64,000 bases of DNA, taken from the NCBI RefSeq assembly GCF_020097155.1, contig NZ_CP083691.1, positions 806,001-870,000 on the forward strand, in the 5' to 3' direction. Shown piece by piece: positions 40,471 through 49,272 of the stretch. Position 1 is the first letter of the stretch, and the number at the start of each line of letters is the position of its first letter. The DNA comes from Micrococcus porci (GTDB taxonomy: Bacteria; Actinomycetota; Actinomycetes; Actinomycetales; Micrococcaceae). A program made the translations under genes and the position numbers. Under the pieces are notes generated by a model that was not told the origin of the DNA, made no database searches, and worked only from the letters and a program-made list of their open reading frames with translations.

Positions 40471-42132
40471 TCAGCCCGCTGCCGGCAACAGCCATGCCAG
40501 CACGTTGGACTGCAGGTACACGAGCGTGCACACCGCCAGCAGGAGCACGAGCGACCACACCACCACGCGGCGCAGGATCTCGGACTCCCGACCCTCCATG
40601 CCGACCGCCGTCGCGGCGATCGCCAGGGACTGCGGGGAGATCATCTTGCCCACGACGCCGCCGGAGGTGTTGGCGGCCACCAGCAGGGCCGGATCGGCGC
40701 CGATGTTCGTGGCGGCGGTCTGCTGCAGCGTGGAGAACAGGGCGTTCGCGGAGGTGTCCGAGCCGGTCACGGCGGTGCCGAGCCAGCCGAGCACGGGGGA
40801 CAGGAACACGAAGGCCGCGCCCAGGCCGGCCACCCACGTGCCCATGGCGACCGTCTGGCCCGAGAAGTTCATGACGTAGGCCAGGGAGAGCACGATCACG
40901 ATCGTCAGGGCGGACCAGCGCATGCGGGCGAAGCAGCGGCCGATCTCGGCGAGCGCGTTCCCCACCGAGAGCGGGAACCGGCCGTCGTGGTCGAACCGGG
41001 AGTAGACCACAGCCATGATCAGACCGGCGATCAGCAGCAGCGTGCCGGGGGAGGCCAGCCACTCGAACTTGTACACGGTGCTCGCCAGGGGCGCGCCGGA
41101 GGCGTTGACGAGGTGCCCGTCGAGCCCGGGCCACGGGATCTTCGCGGTGACGGAGTTCAGGGCCGCGGTGATCGGGGGGACCAGCTTGGCCAGGGCGAAC
41201 ACGGCCACGACCACGATGTAGGGCAGCACGGCCATGAAGATCCGGCCGGGGGTGAGGTCCTGCGCCGCCGCGCGGGCGGGGGCGTCGAGGCGCTGGCGGG
41301 CCTCCTCGGCGCCGCGCGGCCGCCAGAAGCGCAGCAGCAGGACGGCGGCGGCGAGGGAGACCAGGGAGGCCACGACGTCGGTGAGCTCGTAGGAGAAGTG
41401 GGTCGAGGCCAGCCAGATGGCGACGGCGAAGCTCGCGCCGATCACGATCAGTGCCGGCCACGTCTGCCGCACGCCACGCAGCCCGTCGATGATGAACACG
41501 AGCAGGAACGGCACGAACACGGCCACGAACGGGGCCTGGTGGCCGACGATCGCGCCGATGTGCGAGGCGGGGATGCCGGTGAGCGTGCCGGCGGTGGTGA
41601 TGGGGGTGCCCACGGCGCCGAAGGCCACGGGCGCGGTGTTCGCCAGCAGCACGGCGGTGGCCGCCCGCAGCGGGGGCACACCCAGGCCGAGCACCATGGT
41701 GGCCGTGATGGCCACGGGGGCGCCGAAGCCGGCGAGGGCCTCGAGCAGGCCGCCGAAGCAGAACGCGATGAGCACGGCCTGGATGCGGATGTCTCCGCCG
41801 CCGAGCGAGTCGAAGATCGCGCGCATGTCGTCGAATCGCCCGGAGAGCACGGTGACCTGGTAGAACCACAGCGCCATCACGACGATCCAGACGATCGGGA
41901 ACAGGCCGAAGGTCGCTCCCTGGGCGGCGGCCAGCGCCGCCAGGTGGGCCGGCATGTGGAAGCCCAGCACGGCCACGAGCAGGGCCACCACGAGCGCGGC
42001 GAGGCCCGACTGCCAGGCCTTGAGGCGCAGGCCGAGGAGGGTGGCGAAGAACGTCAGCAGGGGCAGGACGCCGAGCGCGGCGGAGAGCGCGACGCTGCCG
42101 GCGGCATCGGGGGTGGGGGTGAAGGTGTGCAC
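40471..42132 (-). CDS. lctP: L-lactate permease
   Basis: The 553-residue protein has about 12-14 membrane segments and the LctP family blocks IVWIVVMALWFYQVTVLSGRFDDMRAIF (start of it), GFGAPVAITATMVLGLG, AVTGSDTSANALFSTLQ and ANTSGGVVGKMISPQSLAIA. It takes up L-lactate with protons. The start codon is GTG after GGGAGAC. It diverges from lutABC over a region with three operator sites. Confidence 0.94.
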   Translation of the reverse strand: MHTFTPTPDAAGSVALSAALGVLPLLTFFATLLGLRLKAWQSGLAALVVALLVAVLGFHMPAHLAALAAAQGATFGLFPIVWIVVMALWFYQVTVLSGRFDDMRAIFDSLGGGDIRIQAVLIAFCFGGLLEALAGFGAPVAITATMVLGLGVPPLRAATAVLLANTAPVAFGAVGTPITTAGTLTGIPASHIGAIVGHQAPFVAVFVPFLLVFIIDGLRGVRQTWPALIVIGASFAVAIWLASTHFSYELTDVVASLVSLAAAVLLLRFWRPRGAEEARQRLDAPARAAAQDLTPGRIFMAVLPYIVVVAVFALAKLVPPITAALNSVTAKIPWPGLDGHLVNASGAPLASTVYKFEWLASPGTLLLIAGLIMAVVYSRFDHDGRFPLSVGNALAEIGRCFARMRWSALTIVIVLSLAYVMNFSGQTVAMGTWVAGLGAAFVFLSPVLGWLGTAVTGSDTSANALFSTLQQTAATNIGADPALLVAANTSGGVVGKMISPQSLAIAATAVGMEGRESEILRRVVVWSLVLLLAVCTLVYLQSNVLAWLLPAAG

Positions 42133-42184
42133 GGGGGTCTCCCGGTGGGCGAGGGGACGGGGCGGGATCCGGCCGGGCCGGTGA

Positions 42185-42209
42185 TGGTCGGACCACTGTG
42201 GTCAGACCA
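42185..42209. promoter_or_regulatory. Two LldR/FadR operator palindromes
   Basis: TGGTCGGACCA (42185-42195) and TGGTCAGACCA (42199-42209) lie 14 bp apart in the lctP/lutA gap, nearer lctP. Confidence 0.75.
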
Positions 42210-42256
42210 AGGAGCGTACTGTGAGACCGGTCACCTTGCAAGGGGCTGGCATGATA

Positions 42257-42267
42257 TGGTCTGACCA
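42257..42267. promoter_or_regulatory. Third LldR/FadR operator, before lutA
   Basis: TGGTCTGACCA is an exact palindrome around its central base, 66 bp before the lutA start, and overlaps a -10-like TATGGT (42255-42260). Confidence 0.75.
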
Positions 42268-42333
42268 CTACGGCACCCGTGTGCTGCCGCACAGCACGGC
42301 GCCCCAGGCGCCCCGTCCGGAACGGAGACCGGC

Positions 42334-43197
42334 ATGAGAATCGCCCTGTTCGCCACGTGCATCGTGGACGCGATGTATCCCAAGGTGGCCCTCGCCACCG
42401 TCCGCATCCTCGAGCGGCTCGGCCATGAGGTCGTCTTCCCGCCCGGCCAGGTCTGCTGCTCGCAGATGCACGTCAACAGTGGGTACGTGGAGGACGCCCT
42501 GCCCGTGGTGCGCAACCACGTCCGCACCTTCATGAAGGCCGACTACGACCTCGCCGTCGCCCCCTCCGGATCCTGCGTGGCCTCGCTCGGCCACCAGCAG
42601 CCGGACGTCGCCCGCTCCTGCGGGGACGAGGGGCTGGCCCGCGACGCCGAGGTCGTCGCCTCCCGCACCCTCGAGCTGTCCCAGCTGCTCACGGACGTCC
42701 TCGGCGTGACGGATGCCGCGGCCCAGCTCGGCTCCTGGTTCCCGCACACCGTGACCTACCACCCCTCCTGCCACGGCATGCGCCTGCTGCGCCTGGGCAC
42801 GCGCCAGGAGGACCTGCTGCGCACCGTCGCGGACATCGACCTGCGCCCGCTGCCGGACGCCGAGGAGTGCTGCGGCTTCGGCGGCACCTTCTCCCTGAAG
42901 AACCCGGACGTCTCCGCCGCCATCGCGGAGGAGAAGATCGAGAAGGTCACCGCGTCCGGCGCCTCGATCTGCACGGGCGGCGACGCCTCCTGCCTGCTCC
43001 ACCTGGGCGGGGCCATGCACCGTCGAGAGGCGCGCGGCCAGGACGGCCGCCCCCTGCGCACCGTCCACCTCGCCGAGATCCTCGCGGCCACCCGGGAGAA
43101 CCCGCTCGAGGTCGACGGCCCCGTCGAACTGTCCATTCCCGCGTCGGCCGGCGCCCGCCGCGGACCGTCCGCCCGTGTCGAGGAGGCCCACCGATGA
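42334..43197 (+). CDS. lutA: L-lactate oxidation Fe-S subunit LutA (LldE)
   Basis: The 287-residue protein has two Cys-rich CCG domains: CCSQMHVNSGY near residue 41 and CCGFGGTFSLKNPDVSAAI near residue 178, plus PSGSC and HPSCHG. These bind a non-standard cluster in LutA/GlpC/HdrB-like proteins. With LutB and LutC it oxidises L-lactate to pyruvate. The C-terminal 40 residues are an added Pro/Ala/Arg tail. It overlaps lutB by ATGA. Confidence 0.92.
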   Translation: MRIALFATCIVDAMYPKVALATVRILERLGHEVVFPPGQVCCSQMHVNSGYVEDALPVVRNHVRTFMKADYDLAVAPSGSCVASLGHQQPDVARSCGDEGLARDAEVVASRTLELSQLLTDVLGVTDAAAQLGSWFPHTVTYHPSCHGMRLLRLGTRQEDLLRTVADIDLRPLPDAEECCGFGGTFSLKNPDVSAAIAEEKIEKVTASGASICTGGDASCLLHLGGAMHRREARGQDGRPLRTVHLAEILAATRENPLEVDGPVELSIPASAGARRGPSARVEEAHR

Positions 43198-44834
43198 GCA
43201 CCGCACCCACCCGCGTGCGCCTGGGAATGCCCACCCTCCGCCCCGTCCACGGCGAGGGCGAGATCCTGCTGAAAACCCCGTTCCCCGAGTCCGCCCGCGA
43301 GCAGCTGGGGAACGGCCAGATGCGCGCCAACATCCGCCGGGCCACCCACACCATCCGTGCCAAGCGTGCCGGCGTCGTCGGGGAGCTGCCGGACTGGCAG
43401 GAGCTGCGCGCCGCCGGCTCCGCGCTGAAGCAGTCCGTCATGGCGGACCTGCCCGCGCTCCTCGAGCGGCTCGAGTCCGAGGTCACCGCGCGCGGCGGCG
43501 TCGTGCACTGGGCCCGGGACGCGGCCGAGGCCAACCGCATCATCACGGAGCTCGTCACCGCCAAGGGCGTGGACGAGGTGATCAAGGTCAAGTCCATGGC
43601 CACCCAGGAGATCGGCCTGGACGCCGCGCTCGCGCAGGCCGGCGTGGCCGCCGTCGAGACGGACCTGGCGGAGCTCATCGTCCAGCTCGGCCACGACCGG
43701 CCCAGCCACATCCTCGTCCCGGCGATCCACCGCAACCGCCGGGAGATCCGGGACATCTTCCTCCGGGAGATGCCGGAGACGGACGAGAGCCTCACCTCCG
43801 AGCCGGCCGATCTGGCCGAGGCCTCACGCCGGCACCTGCGCGAGAAGTTCCTGAGCACGAAGGTGGCGATCTCCGGGGCGAACTTCGGCGTCGCCGAGAC
43901 GGGCACGCTCGCCGTCGTCGAGTCGGAGGGCAACGGCCGCATGTGCCTGACCCTGCCGGAGACGCTGATCACCGTGATGGGCATCGAGAAGCTCGTGCCC
44001 ACCTTCGAGGACCTCGAGGTGTTCCTGCAGCTGCTGCCGCGCTCGTCCACGGGTGAGCGGATGAACCCGTACACCTCCATGTGGACGGGCGTCACCGAGG
44101 GCGACGGCCCCCAGGAGTTCCACCTGGTCCTGCTGGACAACGGCCGCTCGGCGGTGCTGTCCGACCCGAAGGGCCGTTCCGCGCTGCACTGCATCCGCTG
44201 CTCGGCGTGCATGAACGTGTGCCCCGTGTACGAGCAGACCGGCGGCCACGCCTACGGCTCCGTCTACCCGGGTCCGATCGGCGCGATCCTCTCCCCGCAG
44301 CTCACCGGTGTGGACGCGGGGGAGAACGGCACTCTGCCCTACGCCTCCTCGCTGTGCGGCGCGTGCTACGACGTGTGCCCCGTGGCGATCGACATCCCCT
44401 CGATCCTCATCCACCTCCGGGACGAGGACGTGCAGGCCACCCACGCCGCCCGGAAGGCGCTGCGCACGGAGGGGGACGGCGACGCCGGACCCCTGGCCCG
44501 TGCCAAGGCGGCGGTGGAGTCCGTCACGCCCTCGCAGATGGACGTCGCGATGAAGGGCGCCTCCGTGGTGATGTCCTCGGGTCGGCGCATGTCGCTGGCC
44601 GAGCGGGGCCTCGGGCTGGGGCGGGTCGCGGCCGGGCCGGACCGGGTGCTCGGCTGGCTGCCGGGCATCGCCGGCGGGTGGACCGACGAGCGTGACGTGC
44701 CGGCGCCCCCGCGGGAGTCCTTCCGCAACTGGTGGGCCCGCCACAAGGATGAGACCGAGCACCGGACCGCCCTGGACGGCGTCGCCGGGCTGGACCGCCA
44801 GGAGGACGAGCACGTCGAGGAGGACGGACGATGA
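43194..44834 (+). CDS. lutB: L-lactate oxidation Fe-S subunit LutB (LldF)
   Basis: The 546-residue protein has the LUD-like N-terminal domain. Two 4Fe-4S motifs are near residues 334 (CIRCSACMNVCPVYEQTGGH) and 388 (CGACYDVCPVAIDIP). The C-terminus is longer than in the Bacillus protein (about 475 residues), with extra charged residues after RNWWARHK. It overlaps lutA and lutC by ATGA. It is the electron-carrying core of the complex. Confidence 0.94.
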   Translation: MSTAPTRVRLGMPTLRPVHGEGEILLKTPFPESAREQLGNGQMRANIRRATHTIRAKRAGVVGELPDWQELRAAGSALKQSVMADLPALLERLESEVTARGGVVHWARDAAEANRIITELVTAKGVDEVIKVKSMATQEIGLDAALAQAGVAAVETDLAELIVQLGHDRPSHILVPAIHRNRREIRDIFLREMPETDESLTSEPADLAEASRRHLREKFLSTKVAISGANFGVAETGTLAVVESEGNGRMCLTLPETLITVMGIEKLVPTFEDLEVFLQLLPRSSTGERMNPYTSMWTGVTEGDGPQEFHLVLLDNGRSAVLSDPKGRSALHCIRCSACMNVCPVYEQTGGHAYGSVYPGPIGAILSPQLTGVDAGENGTLPYASSLCGACYDVCPVAIDIPSILIHLRDEDVQATHAARKALRTEGDGDAGPLARAKAAVESVTPSQMDVAMKGASVVMSSGRRMSLAERGLGLGRVAAGPDRVLGWLPGIAGGWTDERDVPAPPRESFRNWWARHKDETEHRTALDGVAGLDRQEDEHVEEDGR

Positions 44835-45526
44835 GCGAGGCGAAGGCCGAGATCCTGCGGCGCATCCGCGAGGCGACGGCGGACGGGCCGGTCGCGGACC
44901 CGGTGCAGCGCACCTACCGGCGGACCTCCTCCCGGGACCGGGCCGAGGTGGTGGAGATGCTGCGCGATCGGCTGATCGACTACCGGGCCTCCGTGCGGGA
45001 CGAGACGGAGGAGACGGTGGCCGCGGCCATCGCCGAGCTGCTCGGCCCGGACGCCCGGTACGTGGTGCCGGCCGGTCTGGAGCCCGACTGGCTCCCCGCG
45101 GACTCGCGCGGGGCCGGCCGGGAGCGCATCACGGAGCCCGCGGTGGGTCACACGGGGGAGCGGGCCGCGGTCCGCGGCGCCCACGACGGCGAGCGCGAGC
45201 CCCTCAGCGTGGACGCGCTGAACGAGGTGGACGCGGTGGTGACGTCCTCGACGGTCTCCTGCGCGGAGACCGGGACGATCTTCCTGAGCGGCCGCCCGGA
45301 CGAGGGCCGCCGGGCGATCACCCTGGTCCCGGACCACCACGTGTGCATCGTGCCGCTGGACTCCGTGGTGGAGCTCTTCCCGGAGGCGCTGGCCCGCGTG
45401 GAGGCGACGGCGCCGATCACCATGATCTCCGGGCCCTCGGCCACGAGCGACATCGAGCTCGAGCGCGTCGAAGGCGTGCACGGGCCGCGTCGCCTGGACG
45501 TGATCCTGCTCGACCGCGCTCGCTGA
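44831..45526 (+). CDS. lutC: L-lactate oxidation subunit LutC (LUD domain)
   Basis: The 231-residue LUD-domain protein has the end block STVSCAETGTIFLSG, HVCIVPLDSVVELFPEAL and ISGPSATSDIELERVEGVHGP, all typical of LutC/YkgG. It completes the lutABC operon, which turns lactate brought in by LctP into pyruvate. Confidence 0.93.
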   Translation: MSEAKAEILRRIREATADGPVADPVQRTYRRTSSRDRAEVVEMLRDRLIDYRASVRDETEETVAAAIAELLGPDARYVVPAGLEPDWLPADSRGAGRERITEPAVGHTGERAAVRGAHDGEREPLSVDALNEVDAVVTSSTVSCAETGTIFLSGRPDEGRRAITLVPDHHVCIVPLDSVVELFPEALARVEATAPITMISGPSATSDIELERVEGVHGPRRLDVILLDRAR

Positions 45527-45557
45527 CGCGGGCGCGGTCGGGCAGGCGCCGGGCGGC

Positions 45558-46040
45558 TCAGGCCCCCTCGACGACGGTGCCGCCGGTGCGGCCCGTCTCG
45601 AGGCGGTCCTGACGCTCCCGTACGCCGCTGTACAGGGCGACGAACAGCAGCGCGAGACCGGCGGTCACGAGCATGTGGCCGAGTCCGGCGATGCCCGGGA
45701 TGCCCGCCGAGGCCTCGGCGGGCGTCAGGCCGTCCACGGTGAGGCCGCCGCGCACGGCCATCATCACGGACGTGACCAGCACGCCCAGGTGGAAGAGCCA
45801 GAAGAACCAGGTGAACGGGCCGCGGCCGGTCAGGCCGAAGACCGCGTCGAGGGCGAGGACCACCAGGGTCACGGTCAGCCCCAGGCCCAGCAGATGCGTG
45901 TGCACGGTGCCGAGCTCGGTGGCGCCGGTGAACTCGTGGGCCTTGGTGTACTCGCGGTAGAACAGGCCCGAGGCGAGGCCGAGGACGGCCAGCACGAGGA
46001 CGGGCCACATCAGGACGTGCAGGGTCAGACCGACGGTCAT
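45558..46040 (-). CDS. DUF2871 four-helix membrane protein
   Basis: The 160-residue protein has four membrane segments, at about residues 5-25, 45-65, 75-97 and 120-140. Conserved His residues are in TVHTHLLGLG and FHLGVL. This pattern matches the DUF2871 family, whose His pairs may bind a metal or haem, with no known role. It lies just downstream of the symporter remnant on the same strand and may have shared its transcript. Confidence 0.75.
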   Translation of the reverse strand: MTVGLTLHVLMWPVLVLAVLGLASGLFYREYTKAHEFTGATELGTVHTHLLGLGLTVTLVVLALDAVFGLTGRGPFTWFFWLFHLGVLVTSVMMAVRGGLTVDGLTPAEASAGIPGIAGLGHMLVTAGLALLFVALYSGVRERQDRLETGRTGGTVVEGA

Positions 46041-46074
46041 GCGGATGCTCCTTGCGGGTCGGGGGACGGGGGGA

Positions 46075-46690
46075 TCAGGACACGGAGGCCGCGACGCGCT
46101 CGACCTGCGGCAGGTCCTCGGTCGCGGGGTCGAAGTCGCCGGTCACGCGCGCGATCTGGTCGAAGTCGAAGTCCTGGCCGGAGCGGACGGGCAGCCCCCA
46201 GCACACGAGGAAGGACACGGCGTAGTCCACGAGCGAACCCGTGAGGGTGGCGTAGTCCCGCAGGAACCCGTAGCCGAGGAACAGCATCACGACCGAGGCG
46301 ATCGCGCCGACGACGACCGCGGGGCGCAGGCCGAAGAAGCCGAAGCACATGATGCCCAGCGCGACGCCCACACCGAGGATCGCGAGGGTCTCCACCACGA
46401 ACGCCCAGGCGCCCTCGAGCGGGAACCACTCGAAGCGCACGGGCAGGAACACGGCCAGCGCGGCGAGCACGGACACCGTGAACGCGACGTTGGTGATCCT
46501 GCCCCAATCGACGAGAGGGCGGACAGGTCCGAGTCGGCGGTGGAGGACAGCGAGCCGATGATCATCAGGAACGCCAGGGCCACGAGCGCCAGCGGCAGGT
46601 GGTCGGCGACCATCTGCGGCAGGAGGTTGTTGACGTCGCCGTCGAGCGGCTCGACGCCCAGGTAGAGCGCCATGACACCGAGCATGCCGA
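46075..46690 (-). pseudogene. Gutted sodium/solute symporter (SSS family) gene
   Basis: Symporter sequence begins abruptly at MLGVMALYLG, next to the pdx scar. It goes through NNLLPQMVADHLPLALVAL and GSLSSTADSDLSALSSI, a hallmark of SSS (urea/solute) transporters. Near 46510 the frame shifts; the other frame continues at WGRITNVAFTVSVLAAL and runs to the normal C-terminus. The N-terminal half is gone, and some tens of residues between the two parts also seem to be missing. It cannot make a working transporter. Confidence 0.75.
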
Positions 46691-46747
46691 CGGTCTTCTG
46701 TGGACTCACCATGGCCCCGCACCGCCTGGCCGAGCGCGGCTGGTGAG
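46686..46747. repeat. Scar made of two pieces of the pdxS-pdxT junction
   Basis: Bases 46686-46711 are an exact reverse complement of 37224-37249 (end of pdxS, start of pdxT). Bases 46714-46747 are an exact direct copy of 37197-37230 (end of pdxS). The two pieces abut with a 2-nt gap, ending directly at the symporter remnant. Confidence 0.85.
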
Positions 46748-46787
46748 CTGAGCTGAGCATGCGGGTGCGGGTCCGACGATCGGCGGC

Positions 46788-47435
46788 ATGAGAGCCGTAC
46801 AGAAGACCGTGGGCGTGTTCGCCCTGCAGGGGGACGTGCGCGAGCACGTGCACGTCCTCGAGGCGCTCGGCGCCCGCACCCGTCCCGTCCGGAGGCCGGC
46901 CGACCTGGCCGGCCTCGACGGGATCGTGCTGCCCGGCGAGGAGTCCTCCGTGATGGACCGCCTGGCCCGGATCATGGGCCTGCGGGACCCCCTCGCCGAG
47001 GCCGTCCGCGCCGGCCTGCCCGTCTACGGCACGTGCGCGGGGATGATCCTGCTCGCCGCGGGGATCGAGAACCCCGCCCCGGGCCAGGGGAGCCTCGGCG
47101 TCCTGGACGTCACGGTGCGCCGCAACGCCTTCGGCTCCCAGGCGGACTCCTTGGAGGCGGACCTGCAGGTGCCGGCCGTATCCGCGGACCCGATGCACGC
47201 GGTGCTCATCCGCGCCCCCGCGGTGGTCCGCGTGGGGGAGGGGGTCGAGGTGCTCGCCTCCGTGCCGGCCGCCCGGGCCGTCGCCGCGTCCTCCTCCACG
47301 GCCGAGACCGACGACGGCGCCCCCGCCGCCGACCTGCCCGTCGCCGTGCGCGCGGGGAACGTGAGCGCCACGAGCTTCCACCCGGAGGTCACGGGGGACT
47401 GGTCGTTCCACCGCGCGTTCCTCGCCGGTCTCTGA
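46788..47435 (+). CDS. pdxT: Second PdxT-like glutaminase with altered oxyanion loop
   Basis: The 215-residue protein is a close paralogue of PdxT at 37226. It shares the start [18 protein letters not shown] and the end [14 protein letters not shown]. Catalytic Cys83 (YGTCAG) and the FHPE pair are kept. The conserved LPGGESS loop reads LPGEESS: the second Gly (expected to form part of the oxyanion hole) is Glu51. No pdxS gene precedes it, only the 34-bp end of one. The extra loop near residues 165-190 is Ala/Ser/Thr-rich. It may be inactive, or free of PdxS control. The start has no good ribosome site. Confidence 0.82.
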   Translation: MRAVQKTVGVFALQGDVREHVHVLEALGARTRPVRRPADLAGLDGIVLPGEESSVMDRLARIMGLRDPLAEAVRAGLPVYGTCAGMILLAAGIENPAPGQGSLGVLDVTVRRNAFGSQADSLEADLQVPAVSADPMHAVLIRAPAVVRVGEGVEVLASVPAARAVAASSSTAETDDGAPAADLPVAVRAGNVSATSFHPEVTGDWSFHRAFLAGL

Positions 47436-47449
47436 CCCCTCAGACGCCG

Positions 47450-47520
47450 GAATCGACTGCGGTCCTGACCCTTCACGGCCCCGTTCGGGGCCCCAGAGGG
47501 GTCAGAACCGCAGTCGATTC
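47450..47520. terminator. Nested bidirectional terminator
   Basis: A 25-bp stem (47450-47474 with 47496-47520, two wobble-type differences) encloses a second hairpin, GGCCCC-GTTC-GGGGCC (47477-47492). It separates convergent pdxT-2 and aceB. Confidence 0.85.
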
Positions 47521-47557
47521 GGGAGGCACGAGCCGGGGAGCCGGCAGGCGCGGTGGC

Positions 47558-49231
47558 TCAGGCGCCGTGGCCTGCCCGGCGTCGCGCCTCGGCGGAGAGG
47601 AACCGCTCGTACGCCGGCAGGGTGAGGAAGTCCGGGAAGTCCTCCGCGAGGGCCACCGAGGTGAAGATCTCCCGGGCGTCGTCGAAGCGGTCGCCCTCGG
47701 TGCGCTCGATCCGGCCGAACTCCTCCTCGGTCACCTGCTCCACCCACTCGCGGGTCACGGTGCGCTCCCCGCCGTCGGTCAGACGGGCGGTAGAGCCGGT
47801 CCGGATCCACTGCCAGATCTGGGAGCGGGAGATCTCCGCGGTGGCGGCGTCCTCCATGAGGTTGTGGATGGCGGCGGCGCCGTTGCCCCGCAGCCAGGAC
47901 TCCACGTACCGGATGCCCACCTCGATGTTCATCCGCAGCCCCTGCTCCGTGATGGAGCCGGTGGTGGACTTGATGTCCACCAGGGCGGCGGCGTCGGGGA
48001 CCACGTCCTCCCGGCGGCGGGTGCGGATCTGGTTGGGCAGGTCCTTCAGGACGGCGTCGAACACCTCCATGGCCACGGGCACCAGGTCCGGGTGGGCCAC
48101 CCACGAGCCGTCGAACCCGTCCCCGGCCTCGCGGGTCTTGTCCGAGCGGACCTTCTCCAGGGCGGCCGCGTTGGCCTCCGGGTCCTTCCGGTTCGGGATC
48201 TGCGCGGCCATGCCGCCGATCGCCGACGCCCCGCGCCGGTGGCACGTGCGCACGAGCAGCTCGGTGTAGGCCCGCATCATCGGCTGGGTCATCGTCACCT
48301 CGGAGCGGTCGGGGAGCACGAAGTCCTCACCCCGCTCGCGGAAGGTCTTGATGACGCTGAAGATGTAGTCCCAGCGCCCCGCGTTGAGGCCGGCGGCGTG
48401 GTTGCGCAGCTGGTAGAGGATCTCCTCCATCTCGAACGCCGCGGTGATCGTCTCGATCAGCACGGTGGCCCGGATGGTCCCCTGGGGGATCTCGAGCAGG
48501 TCCTGCGCCCGGACGAACACGCAGTTCCACCACCGCGCCTCGAGGTGCGACTCGGTCTTCGGCAGGTAGAAGTACGGGCCGCGGCCCCGGCGCAGCAGCT
48601 CCTTCGCGTTGTGGAAGAAGTACAGCGCGAAGTCCGCGAGCGCGCCGGAGACCGGCTGGCCGTCCACGAGGATGCGGTCCTCCATCAGGTGCAGGCCGCG
48701 GGGCCGCACGATGATGGTGGGCCGGTCCACGAGCTGCACGCCGCCGAGGGTGTACTCCTTGCCCTCCGGGGTGGTCAGGGAGATGGTCCTGCGGATGGCG
48801 TCCTGCAGGTTGACCTGGCCGGCGATCACGTTCTCCCAGGACGGGGTGGAGGAGTCCTCGAAGTCCGCGAGCCAGCACTTGGCGCCGGAGTTCATGGCGT
48901 TGATGGTCATCTTCCGGTCCACCGGGCCCGTGATCTCCACGCGGCGGTCCCGCAGGCCGGGGGCCAGCGGAGCGACGTGCCAGGAGTCGTCCTCACGGAC
49001 CTTGCGGGTGGCCGGGAGGAAGTCGAGGGTCTCGCCCTCGGCGATGCGGCGCCGGCGGGCGGCGCGCTCGTCCATCAGCTCCCGACGGCGTCCCTCGACG
49101 CCGCGGTGCAGCGCGGCGAGGAACTCCAGGGCGGCCGAGGTCAGGACGCGGTCCTGGCCGGGGACCGGCTCGCCGAGGACGCGAACGCCGTTGACGGTCG
49201 TGTCGGAGTGGGTGGTCTGCAGGGTCATCAT
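47558..49231 (-). CDS. aceB: Malate synthase A
   Basis: The 557-residue protein is of the A-type (about 530-560 residues). It has [50 protein letters not shown] (catalytic Arg), [10 protein letters not shown] and [16 protein letters not shown]. It condenses glyoxylate with acetyl-CoA to malate. It follows aceA by 41 bp on the same strand, so the two likely share a transcript. ATG 49231 follows AAAGGAAC; a second ATG is the next codon. Confidence 0.96.
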   Translation of the reverse strand: MMTLQTTHSDTTVNGVRVLGEPVPGQDRVLTSAALEFLAALHRGVEGRRRELMDERAARRRRIAEGETLDFLPATRKVREDDSWHVAPLAPGLRDRRVEITGPVDRKMTINAMNSGAKCWLADFEDSSTPSWENVIAGQVNLQDAIRRTISLTTPEGKEYTLGGVQLVDRPTIIVRPRGLHLMEDRILVDGQPVSGALADFALYFFHNAKELLRRGRGPYFYLPKTESHLEARWWNCVFVRAQDLLEIPQGTIRATVLIETITAAFEMEEILYQLRNHAAGLNAGRWDYIFSVIKTFRERGEDFVLPDRSEVTMTQPMMRAYTELLVRTCHRRGASAIGGMAAQIPNRKDPEANAAALEKVRSDKTREAGDGFDGSWVAHPDLVPVAMEVFDAVLKDLPNQIRTRRREDVVPDAAALVDIKSTTGSITEQGLRMNIEVGIRYVESWLRGNGAAAIHNLMEDAATAEISRSQIWQWIRTGSTARLTDGGERTVTREWVEQVTEEEFGRIERTEGDRFDDAREIFTSVALAEDFPDFLTLPAYERFLSAEARRRAGHGA

Positions 49232-49272
49232 GACGGGTTCCTTTGCAGGCGTGAGGTGTCGTCGTCGACAGC

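Noticed and set aside
39397..42264. 955-residue plus-strand frame
   Set aside because: It is antisense to lldR and lctP, both with clear motifs; the sequence is low-complexity.
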